Shown: piece by piece, positions 54,357-64,000 of the stretch
Numbering within the stretch: the stretch's first letter is position 1
How the letters are laid out: the number at the start of each line of letters is the position of its first letter
NCBI RefSeq assembly: GCF_001293565.1
Contig: NZ_JXMU01000010.1
Coordinates: 124,001 to 188,000, forward strand
From: Ahrensia marina
GTDB taxonomy: Bacteria > Pseudomonadota > Alphaproteobacteria > Rhizobiales > Rhizobiaceae
DNA: 64,000 nt
Direction of reading: 5' to 3'
Program-made: the position numbers and the translations under genes
The notes under the pieces: model-generated
Told to the model about the DNA's origin: nothing
The model's database searches: none
What the model saw: the letters and a program-made list of their open reading frames with translations, nothing else

Positions 54357-55229
54357 ATGTCAGACGCAAATGAATACACCCCGCCCAAAGTATGGAAATG
54401 GGAACCGGGCAATGGCGGCCAGTTCGCTAATATTAACCGTCCCATATCCGGCAGCACACATGAAAAAGAGCTGCCGGTGGGCAAACATCCTCTCCAGCTT
54501 TATTCGCTGGCCACACCAAATGGCGTGAAAGTTACCATCATGCTTGAAGAGCTCTTGGCAGCTGGTCACAGTCAGGCCGAATATGATGCCTATCTGATCA
54601 ACATTCAGGAAGGTGATCAATTTGGCTCAGGATTCGTGGCTGTAAACCCGAATTCTAAGATTCCAGCCTTGATGGACCATTCCACAGACACGCCGACGCG
54701 TGTTTTTGAATCAGGCGCCATCCTGCTTTATCTGGCCGAAAAATTCGGCGCGTTTTTGCCGAGCGAACCGGCCAAGCGCACAGAGGCGTTGAACTGGCTC
54801 TTCTGGCTACAAGGTTCAGCTCCTTATCTCGGCGGTGGCTTCGGTCATTTTTACGCATATGCGCCTGAAAAGTTCGAATATGCAATCGACCGCTTTACCA
54901 TGGAAGCAAAGCGCCAGCTTGATGTGCTGGACAAGCAGCTTGAGCACAATACCTATATTGCCGGCGAAGAATATACGATTGCCGATATGGCAATCTGGCC
55001 GTGGTACGGCGCTGTTGTTGAAGGTACCATTTATGGTGATGCGGCAACATTCCTTGAGGCTTCGGGATATAAGAATCTGGTGCGCTGGTCGAAGCTGATT
55101 GCAAGCCGCGAAGCGGTTAAGCGCGGTAAAATGGTCAACCGCAAATGGGGCGAATTAGACACCCAATTGCATGAACGCCACGATGCCAGTGATTTTGAGA
55201 ACAAAACACAGGACAAACTGGAGTCGTAA
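54357..55229 (+). CDS. yghU: Glutathione S-transferase, YghU type
   Basis: The 290-residue protein starts with the YghU-specific segment YTPPKVWKWEPGNGGQFANI and NRPISGSTHEKELPVGKHPL. The thioredoxin-like domain has QLYSLATPNGVKVTIMLEEL and NSKIPAL. The helical domain has RVFESGAILLYLAEKFGAFL and FGHFYAYAPEKFEYAIDR. YghU acts as a disulfide-bond reductase using two glutathione molecules. A strong terminator hairpin follows the stop. Confidence 0.9.
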   Translation: MSDANEYTPPKVWKWEPGNGGQFANINRPISGSTHEKELPVGKHPLQLYSLATPNGVKVTIMLEELLAAGHSQAEYDAYLINIQEGDQFGSGFVAVNPNSKIPALMDHSTDTPTRVFESGAILLYLAEKFGAFLPSEPAKRTEALNWLFWLQGSAPYLGGGFGHFYAYAPEKFEYAIDRFTMEAKRQLDVLDKQLEHNTYIAGEEYTIADMAIWPWYGAVVEGTIYGDAATFLEASGYKNLVRWSKLIASREAVKRGKMVNRKWGELDTQLHERHDASDFENKTQDKLES

Positions 55230-55250
55230 GACGAAGAACTATTCAAATTG

Positions 55251-55289
55251 AAACGGCCGGAGTGCTTTCACGCGCTTCGGCCGTTTTAT
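55251..55289. terminator. Rho-independent terminator
   Basis: AAACGGCCG (55251-55259) pairs with CGGCCGTTT (55278-55286), with further inner pairing AGTGC/GCGCT, followed by TATT. It lies between yghU and the convergent small gene. Confidence 0.8.
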
Positions 55290-55308
55290 TATCTTCGAAC
55301 GCTGATAT

Positions 55309-55560
55309 TTAAAGCGTTGCACCCAGATTGTCCTCTGGACCTTTAGAATCAACGCCAAGATCTTTCAGCGCGAGTGTGATGTCATGCAGCCGGTCATTCA
55401 GGCCGTCATCTTGCGCCATGGGGCTCTCGGTCGCCGCTCTTTGAATTGCCCGTTCATCTTCGTGCATTTTCTTCAATTTGGTGATCTTGTCTGCATTTGC
55501 GAGCTTTTGATCATCCACAATTTGCTGAACATCGGGGTCGGTAATCTTATCTTCTGGCAT
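55309..55560 (-). CDS. Small acidic hypothetical protein
   Basis: The 83-residue protein (MPEDKITDPDVQQIVDDQKL...) is acidic and helix-rich, with a charged middle (ITKLKKMHEDERAIQRAATE) that could form a short coiled coil. It has no Cys, no signal peptide and no recognised family. ATG 55560 with AAAGGAG upstream supports a real gene. It ends against the yghU terminator. Confidence 0.6.
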   Translation of the reverse strand: MPEDKITDPDVQQIVDDQKLANADKITKLKKMHEDERAIQRAATESPMAQDDGLNDRLHDITLALKDLGVDSKGPEDNLGATL

Positions 55561-55742
55561 GTTCAACTCCTTTAGTAAGTAATTTCCAGATGCTGGAAAA
55601 CTTGAGCAGCATCCAGCTTGTACATCACAACGTTTTGAACGGCTGAGAGTTCAATTTTGAGTGTCACAAAGTGTTACGCCAGCAAAAAAACGCATTCTAT
55701 ATTCAATGATTGCAATGGAAGCCATGGCCTGCGCTTATAAAA

Positions 55743-56159
55743 CTAATTGATACCGTTCGCGCGCTGCAAGGCACGAACATAGGCGATTATCGTCTGGATT
55801 TCACCTTCGCTTACATCCTCCACCGGCGGCATGTTTCCAAATGGCCAATGATGTTGGCGAACGCCGTTTTGTGCCGCAAGAACAAAAGCTTGATCGCCAT
55901 GATGTGATGGCTCGTAAATGAAGTGGACCAAAGGCGGCGCAATACCGTCTTGTCCTGCCGCATTTGTGCCATGGCATGAGGCACAATTCTCATTAAATGC
56001 CATCTCACCCGCCATTTGTTCAGACGACAGTTGTGGGACTTTGACCTCAGCCAATGCGGCGCCTGTCATATGTTTTTGCCCGCTAGGCTTCAATGCAACA
56101 TAAGCAACAATGCCCGCCGCGACGCTGGCAAATGCAAGATAAAGGACTTTCCGGTACAT
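55743..56159 (-). CDS. Membrane-anchored c-type cytochrome
   Basis: The 138-residue protein has an N-terminal uncleaved hydrophobic helix (LYLAFASVAAGIVAYVAL), then a small heme c domain. The heme site is CASCH (59-63) in FNENCASCHGTNAAGQDG. The axial Met is probably in FGNMPPVEDVSEGEIQTIIAYVRALQ. It should carry electrons in the periplasm near the membrane; redox partners are not encoded nearby. No strong ribosome site is seen. Confidence 0.85.
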   Translation of the reverse strand: MYRKVLYLAFASVAAGIVAYVALKPSGQKHMTGAALAEVKVPQLSSEQMAGEMAFNENCASCHGTNAAGQDGIAPPLVHFIYEPSHHGDQAFVLAAQNGVRQHHWPFGNMPPVEDVSEGEIQTIIAYVRALQRANGIN

Positions 56160-56290
56160 GGAATCACTCGCTTTTATTTACCATTACCTTGCAGCTTCCC
56201 CCTGCAGGAAGGTCAAGCAGGAAGTTGGCAATCGCCCTTCTCTCGCAAGAACACCGAATAACACCTCATTTTCTGCAATGATGAAAAAGA

Positions 56291-56950
56291 TCAGCCTTTA
56301 ATGCGCCGCCGCGTTCTGCGATGCAACAGATACCAGCCAAGCCACAGAAAGACATAAAGTGCGAGTGCAGCATAAATCGCCGGCTGCGGGCTTTCTGGAG
56401 AACTGATCGAACCTGCATAAGAAGCAATAAGAACATATGGCAGCGTTCCGAGCGTGAAAAAACCGATATAATGTAAAAAACGCATCCTCGTTGCGCCCGC
56501 CATACATGCGGTAACTTCCGGTACAATCGGAGCGGCACGCGACAGGATAATCATTGCCGGTCCATTTCTATGGAACGTTTCCGCCATTTCCCGCCGTTCA
56601 TGAATATCGCGAACCAGAAATGAAACCGCGCGGTCTCCCCAAATACGGCTTATAAGATAGCCAGAGCACGCTGCTAGAGACATGCCTACAAATGCGGTCG
56701 CCGCACCGGCATAAAATCCCAGAAAGAAACCAGCCAGAATTGTAATAGTGAGTGTGGGCACGGCAACGAAGAGATCCAGAAAGAGGAGTAATATTACCGT
56801 TCCGGCAAGCCATAACGGATCTACATACCCGGCCGCCTCCAGCCAGAATTTAACATTCTCGACAGTCAGAATTCCGAAAATACGTCCTAGAATAAAAGTC
56901 ATAGCAAAGACGGTGCCCAGGATCAGCATAACTTTAACAAGTTGTCTCAT
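56291..56950 (-). CDS. TVP38/TMEM64 (VTT-domain) family membrane protein
   Basis: This is a 219-residue polytopic inner membrane protein. The VTT (SNARE-associated/DedA-like) core is at about residues 55-190, with FLDLFVAVPTLTITILAGFF, LGFYAGAATAFVGMSLAACSGYLISR and ILSRAAPIVPEVTACMAGATR. The GxxxG-rich centre and conserved Arg/Pro fit the family. Lipid scrambling is the proposed role in eukaryotic relatives; for bacteria it is not established. It is downstream of, and 4 bp from, the SDR gene. Confidence 0.82.
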   Translation of the reverse strand: MRQLVKVMLILGTVFAMTFILGRIFGILTVENVKFWLEAAGYVDPLWLAGTVILLLFLDLFVAVPTLTITILAGFFLGFYAGAATAFVGMSLAACSGYLISRIWGDRAVSFLVRDIHERREMAETFHRNGPAMIILSRAAPIVPEVTACMAGATRMRFLHYIGFFTLGTLPYVLIASYAGSISSPESPQPAIYAALALYVFLWLGWYLLHRRTRRRIKG

Positions 56951-56954
56951 GATG

Positions 56955-57686
56955 CTAGCCCGCCTTCATAATTTTTTGTGCCAAGCTGGGCGACAGTCGG
57001 TTAATGAGGCGAAGAGCTTTTACCTTCCCGATATAGATGTTGGATTTTGAGGAACTTATCCCGCGAATGATTTCAGCGGCCACCTCGTCGGCCGTCAGCT
57101 TGTTCTTGCCGCGCCCTCTCGTCATGGCGGTATCGACCAAAGGAAGAAAAACCTGCTTTACTTTTATGTTGGTGCTTTCAAGCTGGTATCCGAGTGACTG
57201 AGATAAGATGTTGAGTGCACCTTTTGTGGCGCAGTAAATTGCCGAGTCTGTTTTCGGCACCAGTCCCAGCCCGGAATTGATGTTGAGTATGATTGCCGGG
57301 TTTGATTGCATCAAACCAGGCATTAAAAGGTAGATCAGCGTGCACACCGACGTAAAATTGATGTCAATTTCCCGTCTGATCGATTCATACTGAAAATCGT
57401 CATCAAGAAAATGCGGTGTATACTGAACAGCAGCATTGTTGATCAGTACGTCAATTTTCTTTTCGCTTTTGACCAAAAGGTCAGCTGCTTTTTCAACCGC
57501 GCCCAAATCGGCCAAATCCGCTTCATAGATATTGACGCGTTCAAAAGCGCGCTTCAATTCTTCAAGGCCGTCCGAAGGGCGAGAAATAACAGAAACATCA
57601 TTGTTATCATATAGTTGGCGCATGAGCGCCAAACCAATGCCTGATGTCCCGCCTGTTATTACGACATGTTTGCCGACAATATTCAT
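56955..57686 (-). CDS. Short-chain dehydrogenase/reductase, DltE-like
   Basis: The 243-residue SDR has TGGTSGIG (cofactor loop), NNAAVQY, LNINSGLGLVP and the catalytic Y-x3-K as YCATKGALN. The block FLPLVDTAMTRGRGKNKLTADEVA matches DltE-like SDRs. The reaction is unknown. TCAGGAATAATTT supports the ATG at 57686. It is divergent from the Crp/Fnr-type regulator and leads the operon with the TVP38 gene. Confidence 0.85.
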   Translation of the reverse strand: MNIVGKHVVITGGTSGIGLALMRQLYDNNDVSVISRPSDGLEELKRAFERVNIYEADLADLGAVEKAADLLVKSEKKIDVLINNAAVQYTPHFLDDDFQYESIRREIDINFTSVCTLIYLLMPGLMQSNPAIILNINSGLGLVPKTDSAIYCATKGALNILSQSLGYQLESTNIKVKQVFLPLVDTAMTRGRGKNKLTADEVAAEIIRGISSSKSNIYIGKVKALRLINRLSPSLAQKIMKAG

Positions 57687-57775
57687 AAATTATTCCTGAC
57701 ATGGCTGGTTCATTTCCTGATGTCGTGCAAACTAGCTGCGCATTTTGGTTCCGGAATTAACCCAAGTTAAAAGTC

Positions 57776-58321
57776 ATGAAATTAGGTGAATTTATCGCGC
57801 GCAATGGCACGCCGCTGGTGCGGGAAGCAGGAGAACATGTTTTTCGGCAAGGAGATCAGAACCAGTCACTTTACTTTGTCAAAGACGGCTTGCTGAAAGC
57901 CTATTACCTTTCAACTGATGGCAAAGAGAACATCAAATCATTCATTTCAAAGGGTTACAGCATCACAAGCCTTATGGCCAGCCATGCGGGAAAACCGAGC
58001 ACATTCAGTCTGGTTTGTCTAAAACCATGCGAACTGACCGTCTTGCCGTTCAGCGCTTTGCATGAAGCCAGCCGCACCAACGCCGATATCGCGGCATCAA
58101 TTGTGGATTTCCTGTTGAACTTCGCGATGAAAAAAGAAGCGCGTGAATACGAATTATTGTGCCTTTCGCCGGAAGAACGCTACAAAAAACTATTGGAAGA
58201 GACACCCCAAATCGTAAATCTGGTGACGCAGAACGAGATCGCACGTTATCTCGGCATTACTCCTGTCGGGTTAAGCCGGATAAAAAAACGTATCATTACC
58301 ACCGCCACACAAAATTCTTAG
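57776..58321 (+). CDS. Crp/Fnr family transcriptional regulator
   Basis: The 181-residue protein has a cyclic-nucleotide-binding-like domain (about 10-115) and a short C-terminal helix-turn-helix (VTQNEIARYLGITPVGLSRI, then KKRI). The N-terminus has no Cys cluster, so it is not an oxygen-sensing FNR. The length is short for the family (usually ~220), with the wing reduced. Divergent from the SDR/TVP38 pair, it may regulate them (inference). Confidence 0.82.
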   Translation: MKLGEFIARNGTPLVREAGEHVFRQGDQNQSLYFVKDGLLKAYYLSTDGKENIKSFISKGYSITSLMASHAGKPSTFSLVCLKPCELTVLPFSALHEASRTNADIAASIVDFLLNFAMKKEAREYELLCLSPEERYKKLLEETPQIVNLVTQNEIARYLGITPVGLSRIKKRIITTATQNS

Positions 58322-58983
58322 AGTCGGCAATTAGTGGTGACCATTATGCCCGTAAACAGTCTTGGCGGGGCATGAAAACCGCGCATCTGCTCACTTCTTT
58401 GACCCGCAACCCCATTTTTCACTTTTCCCCGTTATTCATTTGTGCACAGGCCAGATAAGGTTAACACCCATACCATATGTAGTGTTTTTGTATTTTACTA
58501 AATCTAGTGCTTGACGGTCGCGGGCGAGTCGCGCTTTATGACAATCATGTGATGGAAGTCACTTCGCCGGATGGGGTAAGTTTACCGGGGAAATTTTCAA
58601 AATTTGAGTGGATTACTGGTCGAAAGCTAAGCGCTATCGTGCGCTATAAACACGGCTTTTGGTCAGGATTGGTGCGGCCTATCAGTGCCAAAAATAGACA
58701 GCGTAAATCTTTTGTTAATACTACATTTGGTATTTACAGAAGCTGAAGCAACAATATAGAGTGTTTGAACCGAAACATTTGCAACGCATATTTTTTGGAA
58801 CAAACCATAACAATTTCGGGTTTTGCGGATGCTCGTCGCTGGCATGCGCATTAATCTTGGGGGATCAGCGGCAAGGCAGCACTGTGTCAGGCAATCAGTG
58901 AATGTACGGGCGGTAGACAGACGCGGCAAAAGCCGACTGTGGACAATACCATATATAGTTTTAGGCACTAAAGGGACAGACAA
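58322..58983. promoter_or_regulatory. 660-bp nrdJ upstream region with several NrdR-box-like palindromes
   Basis: Against the NrdR consensus ACACWATATATWGTGT, the matches are 58470-58485 (13/16), 58495-58510 (11/16), 58718-58733 (11/16), 58749-58764 (13/16) and 58946-58961 (13/16). The boxes at 58718 and 58749 are exactly 31 bp apart, the spacing expected for a cooperative NrdR pair. No coding frame in this region is convincing, and no B12 riboswitch was recognised. The counts are by eye. Confidence 0.65.
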
Positions 58984-61900
58984 ATGCGCATTGAACGGAA
59001 GTTCACCAAAGAAGGTCAATCAGCATATGCGGAAGTCGAATTTCGCAAGGCAACAAGTGAAATCAAAAATCCGGACGGTTCTATTGTTTTCCGTCTGGCC
59101 GATATTGATGTGCCGCAGCAATTCAGCCAGGTTGCCGCTGATATTCTGGCACAAAAATATTTCCGCAAAGCCGGCGTCCCTGCCCGCCTGAAAAAAGTTG
59201 AAGAAAATTCTGTCCCTTCATTTCTTTGGCGTTCTGTTGCGGATGAAAAAGCGCTTGAAAAATTGCCTGAAGAAGAGCGTTACACCTCTGAGACGGATGC
59301 CCGTCAGGTGTTTACACGTTTGGCCGGCACATGGACCTATTGGGGCTGGAAAGGCGGATATTTCGATTCAGAAGCCGATGCGCAGGCTTTCATGGACGAA
59401 CTGTCTTATATGCTCTGCACACAGCGTGTGGCGCCGAATTCGCCGCAATGGTTCAACACCGGCCTGCATTGGGCTTACGGCATTGACGGTCCAGGTCAGG
59501 GGCATTTCTATGTCGACCCGTTCACCAATAAGCTGACAAAATCCAAATCATCTTACGAGCACCCGCAGCCGCACGCCTGTTTCATTCAGTCTGTGCAGGA
59601 TGATCTGGTAAACGAAGGCGGCATTATGGACCTTTGGGTCCGTGAGGCGCGTCTGTTCAAATATGGTTCCGGTACAGGCTCCAACTTCTCTTATATCCGC
59701 GGTGAAAACGAACCGCTTTCCGGCGGCGGCAAGTCTTCCGGCCTGATGAGTTTCCTAAAAATCGGCGACCGTGCAGCGGGCGCGATCAAATCCGGCGGCA
59801 CAACACGCCGCGCGGCCAAAATGGTTGTTGTCGACATCGACCATCCGGATATCGAAGCTTACATCGACTGGAAAGTGAACGAGGAGCAAAAGGTTGCCGC
59901 GCTCGTTACCGGCTCTAAAGTTGTCTCAAAACATCTTTCGCTCATCATGAAGGCATGTCTGAACTGTCAGGCTGACAATGACGACTGCTTTGACCCGAAC
60001 AAGAACCCTGCCCTGAAACGTGAAGTTAAAGCGGCGAAAAAAGCTTTGGTTCCAGAGAATTACGTCCATCGGGTGATTCAATTTGCGAAGCAGGGTTACA
60101 CCGACCTTCAGTTCAAAACATATGACACCGACTGGGATTCAGAAGCCTATCTGACTGTTGCGGGCCAGAACTCCAACAACTCGGTCTCCATTCAGGACGG
60201 CTTCCTGCGTGCGGTTGAAGAAGACGCCGCGTGGGAACTGACTGCCCGCCGCGACGGCTCTGTTGTCAAAACGCTCAAAGCCCGCGATCTATGGGACAAA
60301 ATCGGCTATGCGGCATGGGCCTCTGCCGATCCGGGCCTACATTACAACACAACCATGAATGACTGGCACACCTGCCCGTCCGCCGGCCCGATCCGCGCGT
60401 CGAACCCGTGTTCGGAATATATGTTCCTTGATGATACGGCCTGTAACCTTGCCTCTATCAACCTGCTCCAGTTCAAGGATGCGGACACAAAGAATATCAA
60501 TATCGCCCAATACGAGCACACCGTGCGCCTGTGGACGATCGTGCTTGAAATCTCCGTGATGATGGCGCAGTTCCCGTCAAAAGAGATTGCCGAACTGTCC
60601 TACAAATACCGCACGCTCGGCCTTGGCTATGCCAATATCGGCGGCTTGCTGATGTCATCGGGTATTCCTTATGACTCAAAAGAAGGCCGCGCGATCTGCG
60701 GCGCGCTGACCGCGATCATGACCGGTGTGTCCTATGCGACATCGGCGGAAATGGCCGGTGAGCTTGGACCTTTCCCGGGTTACAAGCCGAACGCCAAGAA
60801 CATGGCGCGCGTGATGCGTAATCACCGCCTTGCCGCCTATGGCAAAACCGAAGGCTATGAAGAACTGGCTGTAAACCCTGTCCCGCTCGTGCATGATGAA
60901 TGTCCGGATGCGGACCTGCCGAAAGCCGCAATGCGTGCATGGGACCGCGCGATCGAGCTTGGCGAGAAGAACGGCTACCGCAACGCGCAAGCCACTGTTA
61001 TTGCGCCGACAGGCACAATCGGTCTGGTGATGGACTGCGACACGACCGGTATTGAGCCGGACTTCGCACTGGTCAAATTCAAGAAGCTGGCCGGTGGCGG
61101 TTACTTCAAAATCATCAACCGCGCTGTTCCAGCCGCCTTGCGCACGCTTGAATATACAGAGGCGCAGATTGCGGAAATCGAAGCCTATGCGGTTGGCCAT
61201 GGCAATATGAACCAGGCACCGGCGATCAATCCGGGCAGCTTGAAAGCCAAAGGCTTTACGGACGAGAAGATCGAGGCGATCAACGCGGCGCTAAAATCGG
61301 CTTTTGATATCAAATTCGTGTTCAACAAATGGACCGTTGGTGAAGACTTTGCCAAGGAAACGCTCGGCTTTTCCGATGAGCAGCTCGATGATTTCTCGTT
61401 CGACATGCTGTCAGCCATGGGCTTTTCGAAGAAAGACATTGAAGCGGCCAACATCCACATTTGCGGCGCGATGACGCTGGAAGGTGCCCCGCACCTGAAA
61501 GAAGAGCACTATGCGGTGTTTGACTGTGCCAATCCGTGCGGCAAAATCGGCAAGCGTTATCTGTCCGTGGAAAGCCACATCCGCATGATGGCGGCGGCCC
61601 AGCCGTTCATCTCCGGCGCGATTTCCAAAACAATCAACATGCCGAATTCGGCCACTGTTGAAGATTGTAAGGATGCCTACCTTCTGTCATGGAAACTGGC
61701 GCTTAAAGCCAATGCGCTTTACCGCGACGGCTCCAAACTGTCACAGCCGCTCAATGCCTCGCTTATCGAGGATGAGGAGGACGATGATGCGGTTGAAGAA
61801 CTGATCGAAGCACCGGCAGCGGCCCGCGCCGTTCAGGTGACCGAGAAAATCGTCGAGCGTATCGTCGAGAAAATCTCGCGCGATCAGGAAAAGCTGCCGT

Positions 61901-62760
61901 CACGCCGCAAGGGGTACACGCAGAAAGCCAAGATTGGCGGACACACTGTGTTCCTGCGTACCGGCGAATATGATGACGGCCGTCTCGGCGAAATCTTCCT
62001 TGATATGAACAAGGAAGGCTCGACACTGCGCGCGCTGATCAACAATTTCGCGATCTCCGTTTCGCTTGGCCTGCAATATGGTGTGCCACTGGAAGAATAT
62101 GTGGATGCGTTCGTATTCACCAAATTCGAACCTGCCGGCATGGTTCAGGGCAATGACGCAATCAAGAACGCCACATCGATCCTCGATTATGTGTTCCGCG
62201 AACTGGCCGTGTCTTACCTTGGCCGCCACGATCTGTCCCATGTCGACCAGTCTGCCTTCGAGCAGACAACGCTCGGCAAAGGCATCGAAAGCGGCAAGGC
62301 CGATGCTGTTTCATCAGGCCTGACACGCGGTCACAAACTGTCTGTGGTTTCCGGCAAGAAATCATCCGGTGACGCACCGGCGGGCAGCAGCGCAAAAGGC
62401 GTGACCGCTATCGCCAGCACGGCAAAGAGCAACACGTCGCTGGCCACTGCGCCGGTGCTGGAATTGCAGGAGGAAGCCTCTGCTTTCAAACGCGATTACG
62501 AAGACCGCAACGCGGATTTTCAGGCCGAAGTGCATGATGAGGTGATTGAAAAAGCGTCCCACGACGAGGTCGCCAAAGCCAATGCGGAAGCAAAGGCGGA
62601 GGCCGCCGAAGCCAAGAAGCTGGAAAACACCCGCCGCGCCAAATCCATCATGCAGGGCTATACGGGCGACATGTGCTCGGAATGCTCCAACTTCACGATG
62701 GTCCGCAACGGTACGTGCCTTAAATGCGATACATGTGGCTCAACGAGCGGTTGTTCTTAA
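58984..62760 (+). CDS. nrdJ: Class II (adenosylcobalamin-dependent) ribonucleotide reductase
   Basis: The 1258-residue enzyme reduces ribonucleotides to deoxyribonucleotides with AdoCbl. Blocks include [31 protein letters not shown] (a redox Cys), the finger loop [20 protein letters not shown] with the thiyl-radical Cys in NPCSE, and [20 protein letters not shown]. The C-terminal tail [20 protein letters not shown] and CGSTSGCS holds redox-active and zinc-type cysteines that re-reduce the active site. A Lys/Glu-rich insertion and a long variable C-terminal linker are typical of the alphaproteobacterial form. NrdR-like boxes lie upstream. Confidence 0.96.
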   Translation: MRIERKFTKEGQSAYAEVEFRKATSEIKNPDGSIVFRLADIDVPQQFSQVAADILAQKYFRKAGVPARLKKVEENSVPSFLWRSVADEKALEKLPEEERYTSETDARQVFTRLAGTWTYWGWKGGYFDSEADAQAFMDELSYMLCTQRVAPNSPQWFNTGLHWAYGIDGPGQGHFYVDPFTNKLTKSKSSYEHPQPHACFIQSVQDDLVNEGGIMDLWVREARLFKYGSGTGSNFSYIRGENEPLSGGGKSSGLMSFLKIGDRAAGAIKSGGTTRRAAKMVVVDIDHPDIEAYIDWKVNEEQKVAALVTGSKVVSKHLSLIMKACLNCQADNDDCFDPNKNPALKREVKAAKKALVPENYVHRVIQFAKQGYTDLQFKTYDTDWDSEAYLTVAGQNSNNSVSIQDGFLRAVEEDAAWELTARRDGSVVKTLKARDLWDKIGYAAWASADPGLHYNTTMNDWHTCPSAGPIRASNPCSEYMFLDDTACNLASINLLQFKDADTKNINIAQYEHTVRLWTIVLEISVMMAQFPSKEIAELSYKYRTLGLGYANIGGLLMSSGIPYDSKEGRAICGALTAIMTGVSYATSAEMAGELGPFPGYKPNAKNMARVMRNHRLAAYGKTEGYEELAVNPVPLVHDECPDADLPKAAMRAWDRAIELGEKNGYRNAQATVIAPTGTIGLVMDCDTTGIEPDFALVKFKKLAGGGYFKIINRAVPAALRTLEYTEAQIAEIEAYAVGHGNMNQAPAINPGSLKAKGFTDEKIEAINAALKSAFDIKFVFNKWTVGEDFAKETLGFSDEQLDDFSFDMLSAMGFSKKDIEAANIHICGAMTLEGAPHLKEEHYAVFDCANPCGKIGKRYLSVESHIRMMAAAQPFISGAISKTINMPNSATVEDCKDAYLLSWKLALKANALYRDGSKLSQPLNASLIEDEEDDDAVEELIEAPAAARAVQVTEKIVERIVEKISRDQEKLPSRRKGYTQKAKIGGHTVFLRTGEYDDGRLGEIFLDMNKEGSTLRALINNFAISVSLGLQYGVPLEEYVDAFVFTKFEPAGMVQGNDAIKNATSILDYVFRELAVSYLGRHDLSHVDQSAFEQTTLGKGIESGKADAVSSGLTRGHKLSVVSGKKSSGDAPAGSSAKGVTAIASTAKSNTSLATAPVLELQEEASAFKRDYEDRNADFQAEVHDEVIEKASHDEVAKANAEAKAEAAEAKKLENTRRAKSIMQGYTGDMCSECSNFTMVRNGTCLKCDTCGSTSGCS

Positions 62761-62780
62761 TAGGTTAGCAAAAACATTCA

Positions 62781-62805
62781 CAGCCCGGGGAGAAACCTCG
62801 GGCTG
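62781..62805. terminator. Hairpin after nrdJ
   Basis: CAGCCCG (62781-62787) pairs with CGGGCTG (62799-62805) with additional inner GG/CC pairing. No T-tract follows, so termination is possible but unproven. Confidence 0.5.
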
Positions 62806-62835
62806 AAGCGTATAAAAGAACAAAGAGGGTACGAA

Positions 62836-63948
62836 TTGAAGCCAGTTATTGTCTACTTGGACACTTCGGATTTTGTTGAATTGTCAAAAACCACATCAGA
62901 ATCTGTGGAATTTAAAAACGAACTAATAAATCTCCGAAACAGCGGAAAAGCAATCTTTGGTTATTCCTACTGGCATATAATGGAATTGATACGCAATGGA
63001 GATGATATTGCACGAGAAAACAGAATTCAGAGAGCTAAAACTGTAGATGAAATTTGTGGGAGAAACTGCTTCCCCTACCCAAGTGATCGTGAATGTGGTT
63101 TCCATTTTCCCAATAACGGCATTTGGATGCCGAGAATAGCCACTCAAACTTTAAGTGCAGAAAATATTCTTAAAAGCATAAAAGAAAGCTTACTTGAAAA
63201 AGAAGGAATTAGTCGCAAAAATCGCAGAAGCTTATCAAACACTAAAAATCTGAAAACTCTATTTTCAGAATCTAAATCAAAAGAAAGCATATTTTCTGAA
63301 CTACAAGACAATTTACCAATCTCTGACGAGATAACTAAGAACCAGTTTATAGAGAGGTTTTTAGCTGGCAGCATAAGTCCCAGAGCACTAAACAAAGAAC
63401 TGCAAAGATGGATTACAGATCCAGTATACTTTTTCGATTTTTGGTACGTATTCTCAAACAAAAATAATCATCTAGAGGAAATGGTAGAAGGGCCATTTAC
63501 AAAGCTGAAATTAGCCATTGATGAACTCATAATAAAAAAGAAACAACATAACGAAGCTGTTTCGAAATATAAAAAAGCCTACCGTGAATTTAAGAAAACC
63601 CATTTTGCTAGTGGTCGGAAAAATACGCCTGATTTAAATGGCAAAGTTTCAAAACATCAGGGAATAAATCAATTTGAATTTAGCGAGTATGATTTTAATA
63701 AGCATCTCAAAGGCATCAATTATATAAATTGCTACATCAAGGCTTTAATTGATGAAAAAATTATACCAAACGATTCAGATTTTGGTGATTTAATGCATCT
63801 CTACCAACATGATCAAGTTGACCTGATACGTATTGATAAGAGGATGCATAATATTTTCAGCGAATGTAAATACATTGCTACGAACAAATTAGTGAAAAGA
63901 AGAACCGACTTACTGGCAAAAATTACAGAGGCCCATAGTAATAAATAA
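62836..63948 (+). CDS. AT-rich orphan protein with a possible PIN-like nuclease fold
   Basis: The 370-residue protein has a TTG start behind AGAGGG and is much more AT-rich and Lys/Asn-rich than its neighbours, which suggests recent acquisition. A PIN-like arrangement can be read: Asp9 in VIVYLDTSDF at the N-terminus, Glu50 in YWHIMELIRN, and Asp317/Asp329/Asp334 in FGDLMHLYQHDQVDLIRIDK near the C-terminus. The spacing resembles large PIN-like proteins with an inserted helical region (about 60-300, with coiled-coil-like KKKQHNEAVSKYKKAYREF). No family is named with certainty, and a toxin or defence role is inference. It ends 52 bp before the window edge. Confidence 0.55.
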   Translation: MKPVIVYLDTSDFVELSKTTSESVEFKNELINLRNSGKAIFGYSYWHIMELIRNGDDIARENRIQRAKTVDEICGRNCFPYPSDRECGFHFPNNGIWMPRIATQTLSAENILKSIKESLLEKEGISRKNRRSLSNTKNLKTLFSESKSKESIFSELQDNLPISDEITKNQFIERFLAGSISPRALNKELQRWITDPVYFFDFWYVFSNKNNHLEEMVEGPFTKLKLAIDELIIKKKQHNEAVSKYKKAYREFKKTHFASGRKNTPDLNGKVSKHQGINQFEFSEYDFNKHLKGINYINCYIKALIDEKIIPNDSDFGDLMHLYQHDQVDLIRIDKRMHNIFSECKYIATNKLVKRRTDLLAKITEAHSNK

Positions 63949-64000
63949 AACAACTATTTTTTCTAAATCGCTCTATTTGAAAGACTGTCAGACGAACCTT

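Noticed and set aside
58507-58746. Possible 79-codon gene (GTG start) upstream of nrdJ
   Set aside because: It has no ribosome binding site and no recognisable family, and it overlaps NrdR-box-like sequence. Composition does not favour coding.
1-64000. CRISPR arrays, insertion sequences, integrases or prophage genes
   Set aside because: No regularly spaced repeats, transposase-like proteins or phage structural genes were found in reading both strands.

Overview
The window looks like chromosomal DNA of an alphaproteobacterium, most likely a marine member of the Rhizobiales/Hyphomicrobiales. The grounds are gene content and protein style: an AdoCbl-dependent ribonucleotide reductase of the large alphaproteobacterial form, a ChrR-type anti-sigma factor, a cyclopropane/furan-type lipid cluster, HlyU and MipA proteins, and a tandem glycine riboswitch before gcvTHP. 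The genus is inference. Most genes are ordinary housekeeping or catabolic genes, densely packed in short operons.

Layout. 1-5.4 kb: a lipid-modification / photo-oxidative-stress type cluster (FAD oxidoreductase, DUF1365, CFA-type methyltransferase, GPH symporter, SDR, ChrR-like cupin protein). 5.6-8.2 kb: sulfur genes (cysK, sseA) and an acetyltransferase. 8.3-10.1 kb: alanine dehydrogenase with a divergent Lrp-type regulator and a repeat-rich operator between them. 10-18.9 kb: outer-membrane protein, HlyU, hydrolase, AI-2E-type permease, ilvA, TrkH, M20 peptidase, methyltransferase. 19-20.35 kb: an AlbA_2/Schlafen-type ATP-binding gene that looks inserted. 20.4-26.1 kb: adenine deaminase divergent from a molybdenum hydroxylase with a diheme cytochrome c and a small membrane protein. 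26.2 kb: tRNA-Leu(TAA).

26.4-30.7 kb: a methionine catabolic set (Lrp regulator, methionine gamma-lyase, AceE-like 2-oxoacid dehydrogenase E1) matching the mdeR-mdeA-mdeB arrangement known from Pseudomonas. 30.8-35.3 kb: tandem glycine riboswitch and gcvT-gcvH-gcvP. 35.3-36.8 kb: a strongly structured non-coding stretch and two Rnk/GreA-C-like paralogues. 36.8-39.9 kb: D-amino acid dehydrogenase, alanine racemase, 5-formyl-THF cyclo-ligase. 39.9-50.1 kb: an amino-sugar / cell-wall recycling locus (nagA, deaminase-type SIS protein, GntR regulator, GlcNAc kinase) divergent from murQ, a complete sugar ABC transporter and a Gfo/Idh/MocA oxidoreductase. Matching direct-repeat operators lie on both sides of the divergent promoter region.

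50.3-58.3 kb: a CinA-type protein, a shortened CysH-like protein, xanthine phosphoribosyltransferase, a TolB-like propeller, a CDF metal exporter with a MerR regulator, a YghU-type GST, a cytochrome c, a TVP38 protein, an SDR and a Crp/Fnr-type regulator. 58.3-62.8 kb: nrdJ behind a 660-bp leader with several NrdR-box-like palindromes. 62.8 kb to the end: an AT-rich orphan gene with a possible PIN-like active site.

No insertion sequence, prophage, integrase or CRISPR array was seen. The stretches most worth a second look are the hairpin-rich 35.5-36.2 kb region with its Rnk-like pair, the degenerate CysH-like and ChrR-like proteins, the amino-sugar operators, the NrdR boxes and the two accessory genes at 19.0 and 62.8 kb.
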